Source: Epiperipatus broadwayi
Taxonomy: Eukaryota; Onychophora; Udeonychophora; Euonychophora; Peripatidae
Assembly: GCA_028023455.1 (NCBI GenBank)
Contig: JAQFVV010000013.1
Span: forward strand, 7,148,188 to 7,212,187
Length of the DNA: 64,000 bases
Direction: 5' to 3'
Position 1 is the stretch's first letter; every line of letters starts with the position of its first letter. A program made the position numbers and the translations under genes. This document shows positions 23,590 to 34,744 of this stretch, in pieces. Under the pieces are notes generated by a model. It was not told the DNA's origin. It saw only the letters and a program-made list of their open reading frames with translations, and made no database searches.

Positions 23590-26500
23590 ACATATTATAC
23601 TTTGGGTTGGTACAGTGCTGATTATCATCATCATTTTAATCCATCATTTATTCACCGAAGAATGAAAATCTAGTTTTTATAACCCATAGTTTTTCTTCTC
23701 CATTATTTATCTTTCCTATGTCATTACAAATAATTTTTATCTCACATATCCATCTCAGGGTGTCATCTTTTTTATAGATTTTTTACAATCTTTTGGAATC
23801 CAGTTTAAGATTTCAAATGCCTATCAATTATCATATTTTCTAGGAACATATTTATCCTCCATTTAAGCCTCTTTATTGTGTCTAAAATATCAATGATGCT
23901 TATATGTTATCTCCCCAGATACTTAACTTTCATTCTCTCTCATTGCTCTGGAAATACATCTCTTCATACTTTCTTGAATTATCTGAAATCTTGTTTTAAG
24001 AATCCAGTGTAAGTACATATTTATTATAAATCTTTCTTTTCAAATATGTAGGCAGATTTTTTAAAATAATAATTTAGTTTTATTATAAGCACTTTATCAA
24101 ATTTAAAGCTATGATTAATTTTATTTATAGTGTTTTCATAAACATGAATAATCTGACTAAGCTATTTATAATCATTAACTACGTGTAATTCAATTTTTTA
24201 AATCTTTATTACATTCTTTTTTGAGTAGCCTTTCAATGTTAATTTAATTTTTTGTTCCATTCTACATTTTCTTTAAATTTGAAGCATTATTTACAAAACA
24301 ACTGCATGGATAATTACTAAATGCAAATGATAACTGAAACACATGGGCTTATTATATACCTGTATGTATTAAATGGATTATATCATGTACATGAGGGGGC
24401 AGATTGACCTTAAGTCAACATGGGTGTGACAAGAATCTTGGTGAATGAATGATTGAAGAGTTGGAGTGTGGAATAGATTGAAGCCTGTCCATTAAAGTAT
24501 GAGGATTGGCTATCTTAATATATATCTGAGCACTTATAGCATATATGTGTAGAGATGGTAATCTGGATCAACTGATGATTGCTGGTTGAGCATGAAATAT
24601 GTATATTGGAGATTATTTCTTTTCAACATATATGTGTTCAAGTGTATCAGTGTTACGAGATAGTATGGAGAGTGGTGGGTCATGTGAAAGTCTGTGTTTA
24701 TGTACCCTATATATTACACATATAGATCCAGGTATATAATAAGCCTAAATGTTTCAGTTATTACATAGTAGAGATGTCTGACCATCCCTTTTATCAAATG
24801 AATTATATCCTGTACATGAGGGGTCAGATTGACCTTAGGTAAACATGGGTGTGACAAGAATCTCGATCTCAGGGTAGCCTTTGAGCATTCCATCATCAGA
24901 TTTTCAATTGGATGGATGGTTGAAGAGTTGGAGTGTGGAGTAGATTGAAGCCTATCCATTAAAATATGAGGATTGGCTATCTTAATATATATCTGAGCAC
25001 TTATAGCATATATGTATAGAGATGGTAATGTGGACCAACTGATGATTGGTGGTTTAGCATGAAATACATATATTGGTGATTATTTATCTTTTCAACATAT
25101 ATGTGTTCAAGTGTATCAGTGTTATGAGATAGTGTGGAGAGTGGTGGATCATGTGAAAATATGTGCTCATATACCCTATATATTAAATGCAAATGATATA
25201 AATAATTTCCATTTACTGTCATTCTATTAGTTTCCATTTTAATTTACATTTTCTGTAAAACTACTGTGAGAAGTTTTGTAGATATGGAATTATTCTAATA
25301 AATATTCTTATGAAAGTTTATCTTTTTGGCATCATGAAGTAATATTTTGATAAATATTATTAAGAATTTACATTATCCTATGTCTATATCCTGGTGTTTC
25401 AATGCTTCATTTACACTGGAAATGCCTTAGAGTCAAATATCTTTTTAAAGATAATCTACAAATCCAAGTTAAAATGACAACTCATACTCATCTGTTCTTT
25501 GTATATTTTTAATGCCTTGTGTGAACTACTATGCTATAATTACTTTTAAATCAAACTTGTTTTGGTTCTTTTTTACTTTTTGTTGTTCTTGTTTTTTATG
25601 ATCATTTGAATCCAAAGTTTTTTGCAAACAGATTTTGTAAAAAAATTGACAAATAATTAATAGATGTGAAATTTCTAATGTTTTTTTAAATGTTCACTTT
25701 AATTGTCAATATCACTTGCTGCATTATTCCAATCATCTGATATATCTTTATTATTTAAAAATTTGGAATATAACTTTATCATCAATTTTTTTATTTTCTC
25801 ACTTGCTCTTCTTATTATATAGATAATATTTCCATCATTTTCTGGTATGTTTATCTTCCAATTCTTCATTCAAAAGTTTTAGCAAGATGTTTTATATTGT
25901 TCTCTTTGATAATTGTTCTTATCACTTCACAGATACGGTTTATTTTATCACCATTAAATCTTTTTCATATTATTTTACAGAATTCAATTCTTCTGTGTGA
26001 ATCACTTTTAAATATTTTCATATCTTTTCTTCATACAAAGTTTTCTTTCAAGTGAAATTTTAATTAGAATTTTTTCTGAATATCATCTAATGTATATATT
26101 TTTTAATATAATATCAGATTTTTATTTATTGAACTCAATCAAAAATCTATTGATATTTTTTTAATAATTTTCAAGTCCTAATAATATTTATAAAGATTAA
26201 GGATAATGGCTGTTAATTTTTTAAATAGCTTGTATTTCTTTAGTTTTGCATTAACCCATTTTTCATATCTCATTAACTGATTGTTGCATTTTGTGTTTAA
26301 TCTATTAAGAACATTGTCATCTTAAAATAGATATTATCTGTTAATCAAAATATAATCCAATTTTAATGGTCTTTTCATTTCCACCTTTTATTTCTTTTCC
26401 AAATAAAATATTTCATAATGTCTAGATTTTCTTTTTTGCAAATTCGCAATCCTCTTTCATTTTTTGCTACCATATCCAATTCTAGAATAATATTTTATCA

Positions 26501-27215
26501 AGATTATTTAAATGTTATTTAATCTAATAAATTTTGTCCGTCTATATAAATATTTTCTATTTCATTACAAAGGGAATTTAATGAGGCATAAGCCTGAAGT
26601 ATCTGTATTTGATATATTTTATAATGTTTTGTAACTAATGTTGACACTAACAGATATTTTATAATTTCCAAGATATTGTTCTCCTATTTTATATTTATAA
26701 TGAATTCTCATTTAATTATGCATCTAATATTTGTACTATTATTGTAAATATTTTCAATTTTCAAATCAAATACCCCTTTTCTTTTTACAAAGTTAACAAT
26801 ATCCCGTTTAATATTATAGAATTCTTTCAATTCAGCATTCTTCTTCAGTCTAAAGTAATTTACATTTATTGATATTAAATAAAAAATCATCATCAAATTT
26901 TAGTCTAAGATTGTAACCTGATATATTAGCATTATGTGTCATCAGTCATTAATCACCGTGTCTTGGCTGATAACTTTTCAGTCTCTTCAACTGAGTAAAA
27001 TAGTTTATTTTCGTCTACCAAGATTATAATTTTAAAAAAAGTGGGCATTCTCATGGCCATATTTATCTTGCCTTTAAAAACCAAGTAATAGCCATCTCTT
27101 AAAATTACCACGTCATCGTGTTTTTAGCTTTAAACTCAGATGTTAAAGCCAGTTAATTTACTTTATAAAGAGATGCAAGTTGGTGAGCAATCAGTTCATG
27201 TTTCTTCACTATATC
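23590..27215 (-). pseudogene. RTE-type LINE, copy A, decayed and interrupted
   Basis: Read on the minus strand from about 27215 down to 23590. Legible pieces, in order, are an endonuclease-like YQIQILQAYAP near 26600 (the QxYAPT segment of APE-type nucleases), an RT motif A relic with FVDYL and EALKHQDIDIG near 25400-25470, NNASNLKK near 24280 just after where the YADD motif should be, and the C-terminal ILNWIPKDCKKS at about 23790-23813. The order EN, RT, C-terminal tail and these motifs fit RTE-clade elements. Frameshifts and stops are frequent. The catalytic YADD is not legible and its region is interrupted by the retroposon at 24333-25183. Its 5' end shares TTGGTGAGCARTC and ACTATATSAATAATCA with the end of copy B, which sets the right boundary. 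Boundaries are approximate. Confidence 0.7.
24318..25198 (-). mobile_element. Dimeric retroposon with perfect 15-bp target-site duplication
   Basis: Inserted into RTE copy A. TAAATGCAAATGATA occurs at 24318-24332 and again at 25184-25198. The 851 bp between them consist of two tandem, diverged copies of one unit of about 400 bp. Shared blocks include CATGAGGGGYCAGATTGACC, AGTTGGAGTGTGG, TATCTGAGCACTTATAGCAT, GGTAATSTGGAYCAACTGATG and GTGTTCAAGTGTATCAGTGTTA. The minus-strand orientation puts AATATATAGGGTA at the start. No protein-coding capacity: the 81- and 78-codon minus frames have no domain. The variable-length TSD points to LINE-assisted insertion. Related copies lie at 16600-17315 and 54385-54681. 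Confidence 0.85.
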
Positions 27216-28560
27216 AATAATCACATAACCTTAATATCCATAATACTAAAAATTATGTGGAATTAGAAATTTTGTAACATTTATTAATATAATATTTTAA
27301 TAACTCTATATGCTGAACATAACATATATAGAAAACAGACTCAATATTATATCAAAAATGTAAAACTCATATATTAAAAATAATAATTTGCACCTTTTAA
27401 ATATTGATCTTTTTTTTTTTCTAGACAAAAACTGATTGTAACATTAAGGTTTTTTAAAATACATATATACTTAATTTCTATGTAATTCATAGCCGGTGGG
27501 AATTTAATATTTTAAAAAGTCAAGATTCGTAATCGTTAAATTCATTTTTTTCCTTTCTATCTATATAATATACACAACTTTTTATATTATAGATATATTG
27601 GAATTTCAAAGTGTAAACATGTATTATCTTAAATTCGTAACGGTTTTTTTTTTTTTTTTGTTATAATAAAACTTTTTCCAAGTTATCTAAAATTCCTTCA
27701 GCAAAAAATAAAAAATCTTTAGTGGAGAAATGAATTTCCTTTAGCAAAAAAATATTATTATTAATTTAAATTTTTCAAATATAACTGTCATCAGAATTTT
27801 TGCTTAATATAAAAACTAATATTTATTATTCCATCAGTTACTGCAAAATATAGGAAATTAGATATGATTTTTAGAGACAGTATCATTAAATAATAAATAA
27901 TCGAATGATTAATCGCTCAGGAGTCATGTGGCATTCGCATCAAAAGTGCAGGTTGGGCTTTAATCCAAAACCTTTATTCCTTGGATTTTGATTTTATAAT
28001 TGTGCTAAAGCACACAGATCAACACTATTATTTATTTTCCAAAAGATTCTTCAGAAATTACTATTCTTCGGGTTTTTTTCCAATAGACGTAGTTAATCCA
28101 TTAAATACCGTCAATTTTTTCTTCTTCTATTTCTCTCTAGTTCATATACACCATTTCTTCCAATAGATCATATAAAAGCATTTTATTTCTATATTCTCGA
28201 TACATTTTCGCTGCTGCCACTTAATTTTCTAAGAAAATATTTTTTTATATACTTACACATTTTAACCCCTCCATCACCAACTCATTTTTCTCCAATTCCA
28301 TTAAACTTCTCTCCAAATAAAATATTTCAGTTAATCACTTTCTTATATTTGAATTCAAAAAAAAAAGAATTATTGTCAGTATGAAATGAAAAATAGATTT
28401 ATAATTACTCATATCATTAAAAACTTTATGAAACTCTTTTTATTCTTTATCACATAGGTTTTAACGTAAATATTATTATTTATCATTCATTTATTTTTCT
28501 TATGAAAAAATCAATAATTTTTATTATCATTTCTTTATTTCTTCTTACTTTAAAACAAAT
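27216..28560. other. AT-rich DNA, nothing firmly recognised
   Basis: No gene. A short patch at 27900-27965 may be a very degraded SINE-like copy. The frame at 27981-28166 has no recognisable domain. Confidence 0.35.
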
Positions 28561-28564
28561 TTAT

Positions 28565-28942
28565 TAGGTCTAATAAAGGTTACATTTTGTATAAAGGAAC
28601 GTAGTTAAAGGAGAAAAAAACACACACACATTTGTTGTTTTACCATAGCTTATGTTTGCTGCTAATATGTTATTGTCATGGTAGATTATGTTGAGTTTGT
28701 TTGGAGGTTGTTGGCTGTTTATCACTATGCCAACTCCACCAGTAGCTGTGTAGTTGAATGTGAGTTTTGTGAAACCAAGACCTTCAAGCACTTCCAAAAT
28801 CTTCTGGCTGAACTCTGAGTGGAACTTGGCTTCACCAAAAAATAAAATGGGAAGAGTGCATTTTGAACCAAAGCCTTATGGCATGTACTTTGGAATGAGT
28901 GTTTATTCCCCTGACATTCATGCCAACAATCTTACATTTCAT
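28565..28942 (-). pseudogene. LINE ORF2 endonuclease N-terminus, frameshifted
   Basis: The minus strand from 28942 reads MKCKIVGMNVRGIN, the usual opening of an APE-type endonuclease (LNVRGI). After a frameshift it continues FWGEAKFHSEFSQKILEVL, then GVGIVINSQQPP and IYHDNNILAANI to about 28570, matching the RGVGIVIS and stretch-to-strand-break region before the NIYAP segment. The length is about 125 residues of a domain that usually spans about 230. No RT follows, so this is a short broken piece. The family is probably L1/Tx1-like or a relative, but the assignment is weak. It is not the same element as the RTE copies on either side. Confidence 0.5.
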
Positions 28943-29499
28943 AAATGTGGTTAATTGTAGCACTATTATCTACTGCAGTCTGATTTTTTCCTGGTTCATG
29001 AGATATATCTATATTTATTGGCAGTGAGTCTTGTAATAGGTTATCGGTGCAGAATGGAGGATATAGTTTTTGTTCCGAATCTGTCTTATCTTTGATGTTA
29101 TGTAAAGAAAGGTAGTTTTCAGCTGTTGCTTTCTTTCTACAAATTTATTCATCATAAAAATAAAAAAAGGCTAATGGTTTTATTGCTCCAGAATTCATAA
29201 GAAGTTTGAGTTCCAGGATTAATCCTGGGATCTCCAAATTCCAAGTCGGATGCTAAAATCAGGCAGGGCATTATTCTTAACATTCTATTTGAGTCTTCAT
29301 TACCTCAAATACCAGATAATGTTTATTATAAAGTGATAATATTGTCACTTTGGGTATCCAATAAACTAATGTTTCATTTTTTCCCCCTAAACTTCTCCAC
29401 CGTTGAATTTGAAATATATCTGAAAGTATTTACATTTTAGCAAATGGCCAATATCTTATACTAAATCTTATATCTTAACAAATAAATTTATTAAATATT

Positions 29500-29500
<1 letters not shown>
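28943..29500. other. Mostly unrecognised AT-rich DNA
   Basis: A fragment at about 29200-29265 (AAGTTTGAGTTCCAGGATTA) resembles part of SINE-like copy C. Nothing else recognised. Confidence 0.35.

Positions 29501-29570
<70 letters not shown>
29501..29570. repeat. (TA)n microsatellite
   Basis: About 33 uninterrupted TA units. Confidence 0.98.
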
Positions 29571-29572
<2 letters not shown>

Positions 29573-32500
29573 AACCTAAATAAAAGGTTCATATAAAGAT
29601 AATATTTAAAGGAGTCCAAATATCAAGATATTAAGTAAATTATTAGCAAATTATTATAACAAGTATTATAGCAATGTATTATAACTCAGTATTATATGAA
29701 ATCACGTGAAGTGAGTACACTAGTAATTCAATAAAATATAACTCAGGTATACAGGCAGTAGGTTTTATCCACTTTCATTTCTTGGTTTGATGTTAAGTGC
29801 ATGTTTAAACAAATACTAAGTGAATATGGTCTAGCAGGGCGCCACTAGATTATCTGAATCTAGACATGGTTATATCCAATAACCTTTCACATGTACCGGG
29901 TTTGAATCCCTTTTTGGTACTTTATTTCTAATAAAAAATGAGAGATTTTGCTTTTTGAGCCATATCACTATACGCACTAATATTTAGGTAGAAGTAAAAC
30001 ATCTTTAAACCAAAGTGGAGTTCATTGAACATAAATCATTTCTCAGATCTTAACATAACAAATGTGTTTCAATATTTTTATAAGTTCACTAGCTCAGATT
30101 ATATATAACTAATTGAGGATGGCAATTCACTCATCCTTGCATGAAATAGATGATGGGATGTGGTTATAATAATACTAAGAGATCACTAAATATTATAAAA
30201 TCAATATTTATTTATGGCCTTTAAACAGTTAAACAGCTCATTAATTAAAATGTTGATGATGATGATGATGATGATGATAATAATAATAACGGTAATGACA
30301 AGGGTTTCAATTACAGCTCTAGGACTAAGCCTAAACATAAAACTAATTTTTATAAAGAGATTCCTAATTATTGCTTAATTTTAGCATATTTACTTATATC
30401 TTAAATAACTGATATTCAACCATTGATGATGATGAATAATCACACTTAACAAAGACTACACTTAATGAAATATATACGCCTCGTTTAATAAAACAAACTA
30501 ATATTTATTACTACAGTTCTAACATATACATAAAATTTCTAGATAAATATGAAAATTGACATGAATAATAATAATAATAATTGATTATATAACGATCTTC
30601 AGATTAATTTTAAGTTCTTCCCCCTTTCCCTTCAAATGTATTTGTATTAAGTTGAACGTCACATTGACCATGATTTTCACTCCACGAGAAAAGTATTTCA
30701 AAAAAAAAAAAAAATATTATCTGCTCATTAGCACACATACTTTAAAAATCCAACATGTAAATAGAATGTAAAAAAAAATGTTAGTAAAATTGAAAGAGCA
30801 AGTTTTTAGAAAAGAGTTTTAAATTATTTTCTCCCCCCTCTCTTCTACCTCTGAAATGCTATACTTAATGAAACAAACTAATCTAATATTCTAATACTAC
30901 TCATTATTTCACATTCACTCCCAATTATACATATATAAAAATATTATTATGTATGTGCGTGTTTTATCCCATGATAACAAAATATTATTTAAAACCAAAA
31001 TAATAATATATTAGTTAAAACTAAAATCATAATACCATAAAAAAAAATTGTTTTACACATTAATATTGTAAAATTAATAAACAAATAATTTTCATACTTT
31101 CAAGGTCATTTATGAAGCTCAAAGTTATTATTAGTAAGACATTCTTGTTTTAATCGATCTGAATAGTCTTTAAAAGTTCTTTAAATAAAATATACCACTT
31201 TATCGCTAAAATGTTTCTTAAGACTGATATCATAAAGAAAATAGATATAAAAAGTCATATTACCGATCTTTTGTTTGTGGCAAATTTCCAAGGGTTCAAA
31301 CTTGTCTTGTATAATGTTTATATTTCTGCAGCTATCATTTTCGTTTTACTGGGAACAATCTCTTTCTTGAGGTGTATAACTATTTGAGGTTATTTGCTTT
31401 AGTGGACAATTTGGAAATCATTATATTAAATTTTCTTCTCTTCCTGTCAAACATGTGGATGAAATACAGCAGTTGTTTTCACATTTATAAATTTTCTTGA
31501 GTTTAAAATCAGTTGTTGTAACAATTAATTGGACTTGATGATTAATATTTATCAGTAGATTAATTCATCTTCTTTGAATGCAGGTGAATGCTTTCTTCCT
31601 TCTATTAAAAACATCTTATTTATCTGGTCAGTTGAAAGGTGTAGAATATTATTTAGACACATCTTTTCTTTCCTATGTGATGTGCAGCTTCCTCCAGATG
31701 GTCCAGGACCCGATGGGACACACATATAATTTTTCTAGCAAGCCATTTTTTTATATTTTCAGCATTCAATTGGATAGTTTAATAATCTAAATCAATCACA
31801 ATAATAATCTAAGACAGCTTTTTATATCCAATTTTTAGCTAACTTAACCAATCAGAGATAGCATCACTTGCTATTTTTGGACAAATTTGTTTTAATTAGA
31901 TCTCTAATTTATTTTCAACTATATTATTTTTCAACTGAAAAGTTTAATCCTTTTTCCAGACACTTTTGTTTAAAAAAAAAAATAGACTCAATTCTTATTT
32001 CCTTTCTTTTGTTTTTTCTTTCTCTTTAACATCCAGGTAACACTTCAACTCTTTGAGCTTCCTTCTTTAGATCTTGATAAGACAATTTCAAAAATTATAG
32101 CTCCAAAGTGACAATCATTTACAAAAAAATTTACTACAAAGATCGATATCTGATTAAACAGATTTCCTCTTTTAACAAAAAAAAATTGTACAAAAAAAAT
32201 AATTTAACAGATTTAATACTTCCTTTTCTTTCAATATTTAGGAAATGTAAAATTTTGTATGTAATGTACACACATCCTGCATTCTTTCAAATCATTCATA
32301 AACTAACCTTAAATACTATAATTGCTAGCTTAGTAATTATAACCCAATTATTTAATTAAATCTGTAACTTTTAAATCCCAATTATAATTAAAGAAAAGCA
32401 AAATAAAAGTATAGAATAAAATATTAGAATTGATCTAGCATAGGTTAGTTTTAAAGAAAGTTAAAATGTTTAATATTTGAAATATACAACAATTAAATAA

Positions 32501-32795
32501 TTTACACATACATTGCCTATATGTATGCATTATAGCTTTGCTTTTTAAAGAAAAATTAAATATTAAATAGTTTAAATGTGTGTATTATCTTTCTATCAAC
32601 ACACAAACAAGTAAAGCATGTAATTGTTGACCCATTCTTTCTCTGTTTAAAGCTTTTAGAACTGGACCTTGTAGGGTTTAAACTTGGATGCCCTACAACT
32701 TCCTTTATGGTTATATAAAATTGTGATGATGATTTTGTTTGACCTTTTCTACATGCACATTACTATAAATTTGGCTAGTGACCAAATTGTAATGG
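29571..32795. other. AT-rich DNA with short microsatellites
   Basis: No gene recognised. Contains a (GAT)n run at about 30253-30280 and short AAT runs near 30566-30581. GGGTTTGAATCCC at 29899-29911 is a good B-box look-alike without a matching tRNA body. The frame at 31578-31790 (70 codons) and its surroundings near 31680-31720 are slightly less AT-rich, but I see no family. Confidence 0.35.
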
Positions 32796-32796
32796 C

Positions 32797-32799
<3 letters not shown>

Positions 32800-32865
<66 letters not shown>
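32800..32865. repeat. (TA)n microsatellite
   Basis: TA run with a single phase shift (ATTAT) in the middle. Flanking frames that encode YIYIY are artefacts of it. Confidence 0.97.
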
Positions 32866-34045
32866 ACAAAAACAACTTTACCAATCAGTCATATCAGCAT
32901 CCAACTGATCAACATATGAACATTCCTCTTGAATAATAAATACACATACTGTCAAACATATGCCATACTATATCTGAAAGCAACAAAGATTATCCTTCTC
33001 CTATGCTTGGTATACTCCACTCTTTCAAAAGATAGTCTCTGGAGTCTAAATTCTTTGATTTCCTAGTTCATCTTAACCTACATGCATTGCCAACATCTCA
33101 TTTTCTCTGGTTCTCATTTTCTCTGGTATCACCATCTATATAAAAATATAAATTCATTCTGCACCTTATGTCATGTCACAAACAAAACTCAACAACACCT
33201 TCCAGCAGTGCTAAGCCCAAGCTAAATGCATACAGATAACCATGCATTTATACAACAATTAATTCAATCTTATCAAAGAATAGCGCTTGCAACAACTTTC
33301 ACCCTGTATGCCTTCTGGTGCACTCACTGAATCTTCACCTTTGGCAACAACAATAGAAGATACTCAGCTGCATTCATCAATAAGCTCCAACAAATCAAGG
33401 GCCAGGACAATATTACTGCACCCCAGATATTTTTGCTCCCATCTAGTCACTACTAATACAATCATTCATTCTATAAAAGGTCATAGTTCAACAATAATTA
33501 CATTGAATAGCATTCAATGGTACAATCCATTACTTTCAACATAATTCATCTCCAGTAATTGCCTTTAACATCATCCACCACCAGACTACAGAATTTAAAT
33601 ATCACAATCCACCAACTGTCCCCATATGTAATTTTATACTGAATTGGCAGTGTTGTTCATACAGCAACCATAACTTGATTTCATACTACATGGATTATAA
33701 CTTATCTCCCTATTGTACTTCAAGATTAACAATTAATAAGTCAATAATTAAAATTAATTTAATGACTGTAAATAACTATCAATATGATGGCAAATTTTAC
33801 AATTAGGTAATATCTAACTATCTATGAAGTTGAGTTTTATATTAAACTATTTTTTAAGACTTTAATGGTTAAACTTGATATCCATTCCAGTTATCCAAAA
33901 CTAGTATAGGAAGCATTTGTAAAAATAATATATCTTGAAATCTGATTAATGTAACTCTGAAAATTAATCCATATAAAAACTTGTACATGATTTCACCTGT
34001 GACAAGTTATGTAATGCTATGTAACCCAAAAAATTAATAATTATT
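32866..34045. other. C-over-G skewed stretch without recognised gene
   Basis: From about 32880 to 33720 the plus strand is richer in C than G and less AT-extreme than its neighbours, as in an old element or transcript read from the minus strand. The 85-codon plus frame at 33287-33544 is not a recognised protein. I could not match any domain in the six frames. Confidence 0.3.
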
Positions 34046-34048
34046 TTA

Positions 34049-34065
34049 AAACATAATAATAATAA

Positions 34066-34131
<66 letters not shown>

Positions 34132-34445
34132 CAGTAGAATCAGCAGCAGTAGCAGTAGCAGCAGCAGCAGTAGTTGAAACATAGTAGTAGTAGTAGTAGT
34201 AGTAGTGGTAGTAGTGGTAGTAGTGGTAGTAGTAGCAGTAGTAGCAGCAGTAGCAGCAGTAGTATCAGTAGTAGTAGTGGTGGTAGTGGTAGTGGTTGTG
34301 GCGGTGGTGATGGTGGTGGTAGCAGTAGCAGTAGTAGTAGTAGTAGCTGTAGTAGCAGTATCAGAAGGAACAGAAGCAGGAGCAGGAGCAGCAGCAGCAC
34401 CAGTAGTAGTAGTAATAGTAGTAGTAATAGTAATAATAATAATAT
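34049..34445. repeat. (TAG)n / (GGT,AGC) trinucleotide array
   Basis: A pure AGT run at about 34065-34130 is followed by an interrupted array of TAG, TGG and CAG triplets to about 34430, ending in AAT triplets. A short unique break (about 34171-34183) separates the two blocks. The long serine, valine and leucine frames here are by-products of the repeat and not proteins. Confidence 0.95.
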
Positions 34446-34491
34446 TAGTTACAGAATAAAAATAGTATCATTCAAATATACATTTTTCAAC

Positions 34492-34612
34492 CTTAAATCA
34501 GTATGATAAGTGAGGGAATTTCACAAAGGTGATTAAAAAAATGATTGTAAATCTTAGATTAGTATGATAAGGAAGGTGAAAGGAATTTCATAAACATGAT
34601 TAAAAAGTTATT
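34492..34612. repeat. Short tandem duplication
   Basis: Two copies about 67 bp apart share AGTATGATAAG, GGAATTTCA and GATTAAAAA. Non-coding. Confidence 0.6.
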
Positions 34613-34744
34613 GAAAATAATTTACTCTTTCAAATAGCAAGAGATAGGTACTATACCTTCTAATGTCATGTTAAATATATGCCATATATGCAATTAATTA
34701 AATATGTCATTCATCATTTTCAGCTATTATCAATACATTGTAAA

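Noticed and set aside
27900-27985. Possible further SINE-like copy
   Set aside because: Only a few short blocks resemble the family; below what I can support.
33964-34506. Long frames on both strands encoding poly-Leu, poly-Ser and poly-Val
   Set aside because: They are the six-frame products of the TAG/TGG/CAG triplet array and have no other protein features.
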